This document shows positions 50,209-60,224 of a DNA stretch of 64,000 nt, in pieces. Positions within the stretch are counted from its first letter, which is position 1. Every line of letters begins with the position of its first letter. The notes beneath the pieces were generated by a model. The model did no database searches, had not been told where the DNA came from, and saw only the letters and a program-made list of their open reading frames with translations. Source of the DNA: Alopecurus myosuroides (Eukaryota; Streptophyta; Magnoliopsida; Poales; Poaceae); contig JAPCYS010000849.1 in NCBI GenBank assembly GCA_028641055.1, positions 558,001 to 622,000 on the forward strand, written 5' to 3'. The position numbers and the translations under genes are program-made.

Positions 50209-50443
50209 AGTTAGCAAAAAAAGAGAAAAATACCACAAAGGTATGATCTCTATCAACTACTAGGACGTGGTGGGAAAAATATCACTGACAAAATCAGGCT
50301 AAGTACCAAATTCCTACTTGTTTTTACCAATGATACAGGCGGGCGATCGGCGCACTGGTGTTGGCTTCAAACTATCAGTGAAGATAGGATAAAGCGATGG
50401 CCAGGAATCAGTAATATATCGGGACCTTTAACATATGGGATTA
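50209..50443 (-). other. 5' leader of element D
   Basis: Upstream of the gag start on the minus strand, non-coding. CATTGGTAAAAAC near 50331 lies where a primer site could be but does not match tRNA-iMet beyond TTGGTA. No LTR edge is identifiable. Confidence 0.4.
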
Positions 50444-50846
50444 CTAGAAAGATACCCCGCGCGTTGCAGCGGGATCCATTTAGAAACTATAATAAATTTC
50501 ATATGCATAATTTTGATGCAGAGGATAGGGTCTCAACATTCTTTTCTAAAAACACATGTATGACATATCATGTTGTCTAAAGAAACATGTAAACAACAGT
50601 TGATCTCGAGATAGTAAACATTAATATATACATGTGATGAGTATGTATTATAAATTGTTAATTTGAACAATTGGATGTTTTAATAAATGGATGATGTGTA
50701 GCTTGAATGATTAATAAATATTAGTGAAGATGACATGGACAATTGATTGGCTAATAGGATGGATGATGTGGATAGGTTGCATGTTGAGATAGAAAAATAA
50801 TTAATGCATGTTAGTGGGGTTTTGCTTTATAAGAAGTATAGATAGA
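50444..50846 (-). mobile_element. Non-autonomous Helitron, 403 bp
   Basis: On the minus strand it begins TCTATCTATACTTC, preceded by A, and ends CTAG, followed by T: the A/T insertion rule and the 5'-TC / 3'-CTRR ends of Helitrons. A GC-rich hairpin, CCCGC paired with GCGGG around TGCAACGC, lies about 9-10 bases before the CTAG (50455-50474 on the plus strand). There is no coding; the replication protein would come from elsewhere. Confidence 0.8.
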
Positions 50847-51252
50847 TTACTCTTGTGCCCCCGATTCCATAGTTCTACTCACTTTTCCCCACGGATGAAA
50901 GTTTTACTCACTTTTCCCCATCTTCTTAGGTGAAACTCTCACGAATGCTCACATCTGACGTTGTTGTGTCTTCCGTGAACTCTGACTAGTGGGGCCGTGT
51001 GGGACTGTGTCGCTCGTTGGACCTGACAAGTGGGACAAGTGCGGCTAGGTTTCTGTGGCATTGTCCGTTGGGACGTTGTATGCTTCGTACGTCGTAGAAC
51101 AGGCCGAGTTTGTTGATAATTAAATTCAGCCTGCTAGCATACCCACGCGCGCTGTCAGCCTTTTATGCATGTCATCGTTTCAGCCTGCTATGCATGCGCT
51201 CGAAGTTGGCATTGATGAACGCAGCGTTGACTAGTTTACGTGATTAAAAGAC

Positions 51253-51352
51253 TGTGATTCAGCCGCCACCTAGACATGCACGGAGCCACCTAGCCACGCA
51301 CGCAGGTGTGATTCGGTCGCCACCTAGCCATGCACGCAGCTTGATTCAGTCA
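51253..51352 (+). repeat. Degenerate tandem repeat, 'CCACCTAGCCATGCACG' units
   Basis: Three imperfect units of roughly 30-35 bases built on TGATTCAGCCGCCACCTAG and CATGCACGCAG. Confidence 0.6.
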
Positions 51353-51458
51353 CACGCTCGATTAATTTGCCGCGTCGTTTCACGTGTCGAGCCACACATT
51401 GGGGCACGGCCGGACTGAGTGATGAAAAACGGTGGTTCCTCCACCCCCTCCTCCCCAC

Positions 51459-51528
51459 AGTACAACCGCGACGCCTCGATGCAGTGTGAAAAAAGTACAA
51501 CTATGACGCCTCGATGCAGTGTGAAAAA
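51459..51528 (+). repeat. 35-bp tandem duplication
   Basis: AGTACAACCGCGACGCCTCG... (51459-51493) is repeated at 51494-51528 with three or so changes. The flanks (AAACGGTGGTTCC before, AAACGGCGGTTCC after) are also related, so the duplicated block was originally longer. Confidence 0.8.
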
Positions 51529-51677
51529 ACGGCGGTTCCATCCATCCCCTCCTCTCCCTTGGCTACTTAAACCGCGTCTCGTAACCTCCTCCTCCACATC
51601 TTCAATCTCCGCCTCCTCCCAATTCTCTTCTCTCCAGCCAGAGCCAAAGCACAACCGATTACTCGACGTACGTGAAG

Positions 51678-52100
51678 ATGCAGTTCAACGCGCCCACCTT
51701 CCGCTTCCCACCCACTGTGCCGGAGGTCCGCTACCCCCTCGGCAAGGTCGTTGAGACCGCGCTACGCGTCTGGTCGTTCTCACGATGGAGGAACAATACA
51801 GAGTTGGCCCGTCTCTTCCTCCGTGTGGGCTTTAACCACCTCCCATCAGGGTCGCCAGTCATGTTCCGTCTGGGGGAATAGCGCGCCCACACCAATGCTC
51901 CAGTGGTAGGCCTCGTCGCCTACTTCACAAACAGGTTTGATGCGTACTACCTGCTCGGCCACGTGTTCTGGTGTGGATGTGAGTTCATCGCATTCACGAC
52001 CTACAACATGTACACCAACTTCGAGAGAACTTTCCCCAAGGAAAATCACATGCACACCCTCCCCTACTATCTCGGCGATGACGGTGTCGAGGAGCAGTGA
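51678..52100 (+). pseudogene. Small unrecognised reading frame broken by one stop
   Basis: ATG at 51678 (GTGAAGATGC) opens a GC-rich frame starting MQFNAPTFRFPPTVPEVRY. After 68 codons there is an in-frame TAG (51879-51881). The same frame continues open for another 72 codons (RAHTNAPVVGLVAYFTNRF... to GDDGVEEQ, TGA at 52098-52100). Codon use and hydrophobic pattern stay gene-like across the stop, and an aromatic-rich segment (YYLLGHVFWCGCEFIAFTTY) follows it. I do not recognise the family. It may be a recently inactivated gene, a captured gene fragment, or two pieces joined by a sequencing error. No zinc-finger, kinase or transposase motif is visible. Confidence 0.5.
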
Positions 52101-52501
52101 AGACGATGAGTACGGCGGCAATGAGGAGTGAAGACGATGACGGTGAAGTCCAGACGGTATTGGTGTTGTGCGCCCGTAGTGTTGCCGACCCTAACTAGTG
52201 TACCGTGTTATGTACCGTATATCATGTGTTCCCCGTACTATGTACCGTACTATGTAGGGATCTAAGAATCCATATCTAAGTTATTTATGGTTGGTCGTGC
52301 GTGATGTGTTCTTTTTTATCTGTATTCATATTATTTCCAAGTGGTTTGCCCCCAAGTTAATTAAGGCACGACTAAGAGCACATACAACGCAGCCTAGCCT
52401 TTTTTATCTTTTCTTTCCTATATTTGAACTAGTAGTTACACTAGTTTGTGAAAAAGAAAATAACTCAAACTAAAAAGTAAGTCGGATAAATTTATGAACT
52501 A
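52101..52501 (+). other. Non-coding sequence after the small reading frame
   Basis: TGTACCGTA-type short repeats at about 52200-52256 (GTGTACCGTGTTATGTACCGTATATC and following copies). AT-rich beyond. No feature otherwise. Confidence 0.4.
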
Positions 52502-52602
52502 CTCCCTCCATTCCTATATATAAGATGTTGTAGCTATTGCTCATGTTTTCTAGATACATACTAATATGAGTGAACTTATACACTAAAAGTTGTGTAGATA
52601 CA
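52502..52602 (+). mobile_element. Stowaway-like MITE, left half only
   Basis: TA followed by CTCCCTCCATTCCTATATA is the Stowaway/Mariner terminal repeat of grasses. The body reads GATACATACTAATATGAGTGAA as in Triticeae Stowaways. The matching right inverted end is absent; at 52603 retrotransposon-like sequence takes over. Confidence 0.7.
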
Positions 52603-53198
52603 TGATGAGGATATAATAGGGGAATTTGATGAGTGTGCATGTGTGAACTGGAAGGAAATATTGAGCCTCATTGATGTTCATGATAAGGTGAATTCTTTCC
52701 TAATAATAAATAATGTTTGTGTTTATAAGAATATTATACTACCTAAGTCTATGCATTTATGTATTAGCAGGGCTATTGATAACACAAGCATTGGCGAAGC
52801 AATGGAGCTGATTGAAGAGGATGGCAAGCACGAGGGAGGCGAGGGAGGAAGTGGAGCCATCAAGGAAAGGATATTCGGTTCGGACTGGCAGAAGTCCCGA
52901 ATTTGAAACGAGCATGGACTCTTCATACGGACTCCAAATAAAGCAAATGAGCACAATCTGAAAAGGAATTTTGAAGGGATTTCCAATGGATGCGGCCCCA
53001 CGCACCTATTCGACTCGTACAAGACGTGGTGACCGAAACAATGCACGGATCATTTTCTGCCAGTTTCTAAATAGAGTTATGTCAAGTTAGAAAACTTAGA
53101 GGTTTGTTTGATTTTGACTCCAACAACCCTTATAAGGCTTGTAATTCGTATTATTAGAGATGAGACTACGTTAAAACATTAAACCCTACACCTCTAGA
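52603..53198 (+). mobile_element. Fragment of an E-family LTR element (plus strand)
   Basis: 52603-52793 matches the reverse complement of 60290-60450 in element E (GAAGGAAATATTGAGCCTCA, then GGTGAATTCTTTCCTA and so on). The remainder to about 53198 diverges and looks like the 3' part and LTR of a related element (CTAGATTGAAACAGCTTGTAAG near the end). The two family members lie in opposite orientations. Confidence 0.6.
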
Positions 53199-53420
53199 TT
53201 GAAACAGCTTGTAAGCCTTCATCTAGAAGTTCATCTGCTCATAGTGAGCTCCGCCCCCAAGTTCGTACAGCACCCTGCCACACCGTTCTTTGTCCAATGC
53301 CTCAAGACCAACCGGGCATACAATGTGTTTCCGTTCGAGGCGGAGAGCGAGGCGAAGGGGCTGACCTCCCCGTCAGCCGGCGACATCCGAAGGAGGTTCC
53401 AAAACTTTTTTTTTACATAA
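53199..53420 (+). other. Orphan exon-like segment, unrecognised
   Basis: From about 53250 the frame reads KFVQHPATPFFVQCLKTNRA and then FPFEAESEAKGLTSPSAGD and IRRRFQNFF. GC content is gene-like, while the surroundings are AT-rich. It stops at a T-run (53405). No start codon context or partner exons are visible. It could be a captured exon fragment. Confidence 0.3.
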
Positions 53421-54064
53421 CCGGTGGCAGTTCCGTAATTTCGGTCTGTGTTGAGCTAACTCAACATTGGAGTGACGTGAACCGTTAGATTTCACTGTTT
53501 GATGGCTGAGATTAAATGTATCCTAACATGTTTGCTCTTTTATAAGTAGTTTAGATTATAAAAGGAATGTTTTCAAAAAATAAATAAATAATATGGAAAA
53601 CAATTCAATAAATACTGAGACTTCGATTGGACACTATTTAGATAGAATAAGTGTCACCTAAAAAATATTGGCTCATTTAGAGAAGGTCGAAAAAAACTTG
53701 ATTACAAATGGGGTTGTTTACCCTAGATTCAGAGCTCATTTGTAGCACGTTTCTCCTTCGGATTGATCACCTTCAAATATTGGGGTTCAAATGTTGGTGA
53801 AAGTTCAACTTTAGCGCAAACAAGTACTAAAGAGCAACATACTTAAAATTTTTGTACAACTTCAACTTTGGCTCAAATTATAATTTTGTTCCAAATTCAA
53901 ATATTGCTTCAAATTCAACCTTTGTTTCAAATATGCATTCTGCCTCACATATGATACCAAAGCACAAACAATATTATTAATACTTATAAGTTATCACAAG
54001 ATCTAAAGTTAACAACACAAACACCTAACTACAAATCCATCAAATTAAAATTCATAGTTCGAAT
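53421..54064 (-). other. AT-rich, non-coding; probably 3' region of the MULE
   Basis: Contains short degenerate repeats of the type TTCAAATTCAA (about 53800-53940). GGGGTTGTTTACCC at about 53709 could be a terminal-repeat start, but no inverted partner is available because the other end is cut by the copia element. Confidence 0.3.
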
Positions 54065-56230
54065 TCAAATCTTCGACCTGCTCCTTGTGTGAGCAGATGG
54101 CTTCATCGTCTTGCTCCGGGTTTCCCTAGCTGGAGTACTCTTTGGAATCATATTGTTCCTTCTGATATTCCCTTGGGGTTGTGGCCGTGGAGGTGGTGAC
54201 GGAGTAATTCCACTCGGCGAGCACTCGACGACAAGTTGACGGTCATCTGTGTGTTCGGTAATCCTTAAAGGAACAACTGGTACAATTACTCTGTCCTCTT
54301 CTTCTCTTATAGCTTCAAAACCATCAAGAGTCATGGATTTAAATTCTAAGCCATCCGATGATGACTGAACTTCATTTTCTTGGGCTCTATCCTCTTCTTC
54401 TCTTATAGCTTCCTCTCTACACCTTTTCTTCCCTTTGCCTCAATTTATCCTAGTGCTGGGAAATAAAATTATAAGACATGTGGAGAAAAGAGAACAAAAT
54501 GCATAAAAAGGGGAATTCACACACATACCAAGGTGCTACTTCAACGAGGAGTGCATCTTCAGACTCAATTGATGTTGCATGTTCCCCTCCATCTTCAATC
54601 TCCATTGCTAATGCATTCTCCTCTGCATTTGCTGCTGTCCATCGTTCCTCTTCTCCAAATGATGCGTCCACTGGATTGGAACAAATCCTAGCAATGTGCC
54701 CCAGAATTCCACATTTTTTGCACGCCCTCTTTTTTGGTACACGACCCTCTTCACTTGCTCTGTACCTGTTTTTTCTTGGTCTTTCTTGTGGTCTAGTCAG
54801 TAAAGGAGAGTGGAGTTTGAACCCTGTATCTACTATGTTACATTGGTCTTTTCCCATGAGTGTGGGCACATTGTGAGCATAAGCATCCTTAAATTTAGCA
54901 ACAGAGAAATACTTAGAGCAATACTGGTCAACTTCACCATCTTCACCCCCAACCAGAGTCATCAGATGTAGAGCATGTATGCATGGCTTCCCACAAATCT
55001 TCCATTGCTTACAACTGCATTCCCTAGTGGCTAGGTTCACTGGATACCTCCATTCCCTATTTTTACTGTCAGTGTACGCTACCTCAGCCTCGTATGTCGA
55101 CGATCAAATGGATCTCATCTTCAGTCCTCTTGCCTTGTGATGCAATGCCTTAATCAGTGGTGGGAGTATAACATGGCCACCATATTGTGTTTCAGCAATT
55201 CTTTTGCGAATAGACATCTTTATCATGATCATCTGCCTCATCTTGTAAAATGATTGCCAAACCAAATAACCCTTCACTGACTTGAACTTTGCATTGAAGC
55301 ATTCTGCAAGATTATTGGTCATATAGTCTACTTTGCATATGGTGTTGAATTTGCTTCTTGACCACACCTTTCCATGATGTGCATCCATATACTCCTTCAC
55401 CTCTGGATGTTTCTGAGCATACAACACTCTCAAATGGTGCTCATGCTTCCTTTCGCTGCATGTGTATGATGCTAGCCATAAGTTCTCATCAAAAACTTTT
55501 CCTTTGAACTTCTTTTTCAAATTTTGCGCTAGGTGTCACATACATTTCCTATGTTCCACTACAGGGAATACAATTTCTACTGGACTCTCTAGACCTTTGC
55601 AAGCATGTGTATGTATAGCTAAACCTGGGGTGTGCCTATAATGTTGCGCAACTGCTGCAGAAACCAGACCCAACTTTCCTCGGACTCTGCCTCCAAAACA
55701 CCAAATGCAACTGGGAATAGCCATTTGTGTCCATCAACTGCAGAAGCCGCTACTAGATGTCCTCTCCATCTTCCAGTCAAATGGGTAGCATCTACAGCCA
55801 AATAAGGCCTGCGTCCATCAAGAAACCCCTGCCAACAAGCCTTGAAACATATAAAAGCCCTTCTGAAGCACTCCTTCTCAAATTCTTCCCTTTTATTTTG
55901 AATGGAACTATATGCTTGTCAATTTCTACAACACTACCTGGACTAGCCATCTCCACTTTAGACTTGAAGGTGTAAAGCAACTGAAAACTTTCATTCAATT
56001 GACCATTAATCCTGTCAAGAGCCATTTCTTTAGCTTTGAAAATCCGCATGTAAGGAGTTACAATCTTATACTTCTCAAAAAGCTTCCCTTGGAGTGTTGT
56101 TGGACCAAGACCACGTTTTTCTCTCAGTCAATCCAATATTGCATCTGCCACCCATCGAGTTTTTGCTAGTTTGGATTTGTCCTTCCCCCCTCCCCCTCCA
56201 GGTGGACATGTGTGTTTGTGTGGGTTTTTC
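54065..56230 (-). pseudogene. MULE (MuDR-type) transposase, degenerate, N-terminus cut off
   Basis: Minus strand, read from 56230. Upstream part: KTRWVADAILDWLREKRGLG, then MRIFKAKEMALDRINGQ. The transposase core has VDATHLTGRWRGHLV (first catalytic D), FPVAFGVLEAESEESWVWF, and IHTHACKGLESPVEIVFP, where the usual TDACKG aspartate is histidine (codon 55607-55605). Frameshifts lie near 55835 and 55640, and a stop follows HRKCM at 55536. Downstream is a SWIM zinc finger, CSC...CIH (ECSCKQWKICGKPCIHALH), then a CX2CX4HX4C knuckle CKKCGILGHIARIC. An intron with donor TTG|GTATGTG (about 54530) and acceptor CACTAG (about 54450) leads to a last exon ending at 54065. The enzyme would cut and move Mutator-like elements; this copy is dead. 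The copia insertion at 56231 removes the N-terminus from view. Confidence 0.85.
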
Positions 56231-57881
56231 TGAAGGGAATATGCCCGAGAGGCAATAATAAAGTGTTTATTATATATTATTCCTTGTTAATGATAGATGT
56301 TTATTTCTCATGCTAGAATTGTATTAACCGGAAACGTTGATACATGTGTGATTAATAAACAAACCGACGTTTCTAGTGAAGCCTCTCTTTTAACTAGCTC
56401 GTTGATTAAACAGATGATCAAGGTTTCCTGATCATGAACATTGGATGTTGTTAATAACGGGGTCCTGTCATTAGGAGAATGACATGATGAACTTAAACCC
56501 TAACTAAGTATAACAATACGATCAAGTCATTTAGTTTTGTTGTTATATCTTACATTCGAAGTAACATTATTCCTTAGACCATGAGATCATGTTAATCACT
56601 AATACCGAAAGAATACTTTGATGACATCAAACGTCACACCGTAAAAGGGTGACTATAAAGGTGGCATTGGAATTCGGAAAGTGTTGGTTGAAGCTCATGG
56701 ATCGAGAATGGGATTTGTCCATCCAATATGACGGATAGATATACTCAGGGCCCTCTCGGTGATATCACATCGACACCGCTTGCAAGCAAGTGATGATCAC
56801 AAGGATGTTATATCACGGGAACGAGAAAAGAGTACTTGTCGGATAACGAGATCGAACAAGGTATAGTGGATACCGATGATCAGATCTCGGAAGTAATATA
56901 TCGCGAGACAAAGGGAAATCGTTACGACGTTGAAAGGTTCACACGATCACGAGAGTCATCGTTGAATATATAGGAGTCATCACGGTTTTCCAGACCCCGC
57001 TGTTGATTATTGATCGGAGAGGAGTCTCGATCATGTCTATAATATTCATGAACCGTAGGGGAACACACTTAAGGTTCGATGAAGCGTTTAGAGAGGATAC
57101 GGAATACCGAAGAATATTTGGGCAGCTCTGAAATTGGTTTCGGGGAAAATTGAAATAGTTCAAGGGGTTTTTCGTCGAACGGTTGTTAATAGAATTAACA
57201 AATGGTTCGAGGTGTTGCATGCAAATGTTTGTTAATGGAATTAACAAATATAAATAAAGAAATAAAAATGTTTTATTTATTTATTAAAGAAAAACCCTTT
57301 GGAATTTCTAAGTGGGAAATTAAGGAATTTTGAGTGGGTGTGAGTGGAGCTTCCACTCGCATGAAGAGAGAAAGGGGTGGGGGCACCTATGGCTGGCCGC
57401 ACCCCCCTTGGGCTGCCTCCCCCTCCCTTATAAAAGGAGGGTGAGGGCTCTCCCTTCTCTACACACTTGCCCACTCTTTTTCCCTTCCATCCGCTGCTCA
57501 ATTCCATGGTCTCCAGCTTGGCGAAGCCCTGACCGTGGGATTCTTCACCACCACCACGCCGTCGTGCTGCTGGAATTCCGGAGGGATCCTCTACTTCCGC
57601 AACCCGCTGGAACGAGGGAACGGAAGTCTTCATCGAGCTGAACGTGTGACCGATTACGAAGGCACCGCCGGATTGTGGTGCTCTTCTTCTCGCTCGGGAT
57701 CGGCGTGAGAACGACTACGCCAACAACGAGATCTTTTCTCGTACCACTTTGAGTCTTCGAGGGTGTGTTATCTCAAGACTCTCTTTCTCCATGTTGCCTT
57801 TCATCTCATAGATTAGATCTTGGCCTTTCGGGTTTATCGCGCGTAGGAAAATTTTTGTTTTCTATGCTACGTTCCCCTTCA
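56231..57881 (+). repeat. Copia 5' LTR
   Basis: 1651 bp, TGAAGGG to CCCCTTCA (inverted ends). A GC-rich leader follows the TATA box. No second copy in the window. Confidence 0.85.
57428..57437 (+). promoter_or_regulatory. TATA box of the copia LTR
   Basis: TTATAAAAGG, followed by a pyrimidine-rich leader, about 450 bp before the LTR end, as in BARE-type LTRs. Confidence 0.7.
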
Positions 57882-57882
57882 G

Positions 57883-57895
57883 TGGTATCAGAGCC
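57883..57895 (+). promoter_or_regulatory. Primer binding site, tRNA-iMet type (copia)
   Basis: TGGTATCAGAGCC, one base after the LTR end. Confidence 0.9.
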
Positions 57896-59075
57896 GGATC
57901 TATGCGTAGATGAATTGTACGGGTAGAACACATAGGAGTATGTGGGCGTTGATGATCATATTTTTGCCTGTTTGAGTATTTTATGATCTTAGTGGCATAG
58001 TGGGATGAAGCGGCCCGGACTAACTTTACATGTCCACGTACATGAGACTTGTTCCACAACTGACATGCAACTTGAATTGCATAAGTGGCTTGCGGGTGTC
58101 GGTTTCTCCTACTATAGTTAAGATCTAATCTACGAAGGGTTGTTAAAAATATGTTTTATCAACGTTGTGGTTCTTGTACGTAGGTATGAACGGTTCTATC
58201 CTCGTAAGCCCAAAACCACGTAAAATATGCAAAAATAAATTAGAGGCGTCTAACTTGTTTTTGCAGGGCATGTGATGTGATATGGTCAATGTTACAAACG
58301 TTATGTATGAGATGATATCTTTTGTAAATTATTGACATACCGGCTGGAGCCATATGGTTGTCTTATTTTATGGCATGCGTGTTGTATGTCATATCCATGT
58401 GATATGGTGTAATGGACAATCAAGATGGAGGTGCCACGGACCTTGGTGCCACGCCGGTGGAATGATGGAGATCATACCATGATGCACAAGATGGAGATCA
58501 AGTGCAAGAAGGACCATATCATATCACATTATCCATGCATGTGATGTTTATCCTTTTATGCATCTTATTTTGCTTAGATCGCGACGGTAGCATTATAAGA
58601 TGATCCCTCTCACTTAATATCAAGATAATAATGTGTTCTTCCTTAAGTATGCACCGTTAAGAAAGTTCGTCGTTTCGGGACACCACGTGATGATCGGGTG
58701 TGATAGACTCAACGTTCGCATACAACGGGTGTTTTCAAGCCTAGCATGTACAGACATGGCCTTGAAACACATGCAATACAACGGTTCTACTTGGCGAGCC
58801 TAGCATGTACAGACATGGCCTCGGAACACGTAACCGAAAGGTAAAGCATGAGTCATATGAATGATATGATGAACATGTTGATGTTCGCCTTTGCAACTGC
58901 ATCGTCTCACGTGATGATCGGTTTCGGTGTAGTGAATTTGGTTCGTGTAATCACTAAAGACAACTAAGAGGGATGTTGTTTTTGAGTGGGAGTTCATGGG
59001 ATAATTTTAGAATTAACTTGAACTTAATTTATCATAAACATAGTCTAAATAGTCTTTGCAAATATGTTGTAGATC
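57896..59075 (+). other. Copia untranslated leader with a direct repeat
   Basis: 1.2 kb, no coding. GAGCCTAGCATGTACAGACA followed by TGGCC occurs at about 58739-58763 and 58796-58821. Long structured leaders are usual in BARE-type elements. Confidence 0.7.
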
Positions 59076-59554
59076 ATGGCACCACCTACCTTCAATTTCA
59101 ATATGTTCATGGAGAAAGAGAAATTAGCGAACAATGGAAGCAACTTTACCAACTGGGCACTTAACCTGAGGATTCTCCTCACCGCTTGCAAGAAGCTCTA
59201 TGTGCTTGATGCACCTCTAGGTTACCAGCCCGCTGAAGATGCTTCTGATGAAGATAAAAATGTTTATCTGACTCAACAAGAAGACCACAGTATAGTTCAC
59301 TGCGGCATCCTCTATGGATTAGAGCCAGAGCTGCGAAAACGTTTCGAGAACAGCACTGCTTATGCCACAAATGGGAGAATTGAAAATGATTTTCGATACC
59401 CATGCCGCAGTTGAGAGTTATGACGCTTCAGAAAAGTTCTTTAGCTGCATGATGGAAGAGAACAGCTCCGTTAGTGAGTACGTACTCAAAATGTCTGCGT
59501 ACGCTGATAAGCTCATAGCCATGGGAATATCGATTCCCATTGAGCTAGGGATAC
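59076..59554 (+). pseudogene. Copia gag, frameshifted and cut by element E
   Basis: ATG at 59076: MAPPTFNFNMFMEKEKLANN, then FTNWALNLRILLTACKKLYVLD, the UBN2/gag domain of plant copia elements (first conserved W in FTNWALNLR). A one-base shift near 59372 moves the frame to MGELKMIFDTHAAVESYDAS and VLKMSAYADKLIAMGISIP, the second half of the domain. The frame is interrupted at 59555 by the LTR of E. The zinc knuckle that should follow is beyond the insertion. Confidence 0.85.
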
Positions 59555-60105
59555 TGATAAGGGGTGGCCCGATCTTCTCAATGAGCTTCTCTCTCTTTTT
59601 GTATTTTTCTGATATGTGGATAACTAGTGCTACACTGAGACCTCTCACTCAGCTGACCCCTGTTGCCAGATGCAACAACAATCAAGCTCTTTGGATATTC
59701 TCAACTACACACTCTTGCACAAGTAATCAAAGATCACAAGTGGTCCTGTATCCCCCTATTCCCAGATGGAATAACAAGATATCACGCAACTTTGCAAGGG
59801 TAAACTTCAAGTAGTATGCTTAACAGCAATACAAACTAGAGGCTGGGGTTTCATTGGTTTTGGTTTAAACTTGTTCTCCCTCTTCCACACGCAGGTGGGG
59901 AGTATATATAGGTGGAGGGCTCCTTGCACAAGCACCTCTCCTACTAGGACTAGGACTCAACTAGGACTCCTACTTGGACTAGGAGGACTCTACTAGGACT
60001 CCTACTTGGACTAGGAAGGGATACAAACCGACCCAACTTTAGGGGGTTCGGCCATTATGGCATACAGGCCATGCCTAATTGAATTAGGACTTTCTATATG
60101 GCGCA
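59555..60105 (-). repeat. Element E 3' LTR (in its orientation)
   Basis: The left edge (59555) is fixed by comparison with 63571. The right edge, taken as GGCGCA at 60105, is a guess because the other copy is cut. Contains TATATATA (59903-59910) and a patterned stretch of ACTAGGACT / CTACTTGGACTAGG units (about 59935-60015). Confidence 0.6.
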
Positions 60106-60224
60106 TTGATCTTCAACGGGGCGCCCTCCTCTTGTTTTCACCATTCCTTAGTGTGGAAGAACATTCCTGGAGTTGTTTTCCACACTTGCACATTTGTTTT
60201 CAACACTTGTAAGTTTGTTTTCCA

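Larger units (their letters stand above)
19899..50443 (-). mobile_element. Element D: reverse-strand Ty3/Gypsy retrotransposon, host of A and C
   Basis: Remains of a Gypsy element read on the minus strand. The 5' leader and gag start are at 50443-50016 and the rest of gag is at 21204-19899; the 28.8-kb element C lies between. Element A cuts it at 19898 just as protease coding begins, so pol, if present, lies left of the window. Removing C and one TSD copy gives a continuous gag frame across the joint (GLRAAP then PIDNNAG). The 5' LTR is not identifiable; at 50443 the sequence meets a Helitron. Confidence 0.75.
50847..51677 (+). other. Low-copy-looking stretch upstream of the small reading frame, with short repeats
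   Basis: No transposon ends or coding seen. It contains two local tandem repeats (listed separately) and a pyrimidine-rich leader (51540-51640) just before the ATG at 51678. CTACTTAAACC at about 51563 is a weak TATA-like candidate. Confidence 0.4.
56231..59554 (+). mobile_element. BARE/Angela-like copia retrotransposon, 5' part
   Basis: A 5' LTR, tRNA-iMet primer site, 1.2-kb leader and gag, inserted into the MULE. It is then interrupted at 59555 by element E; pol and the 3' LTR are outside the window or lost. The LTR opening (ATGCCCGAGAGGCAATAATAAA) is that of Triticeae BARE1/WIS/Angela relatives, with TGAAGG/CCTTCA ends rather than TGTTGG/CAACA. Confidence 0.85.
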
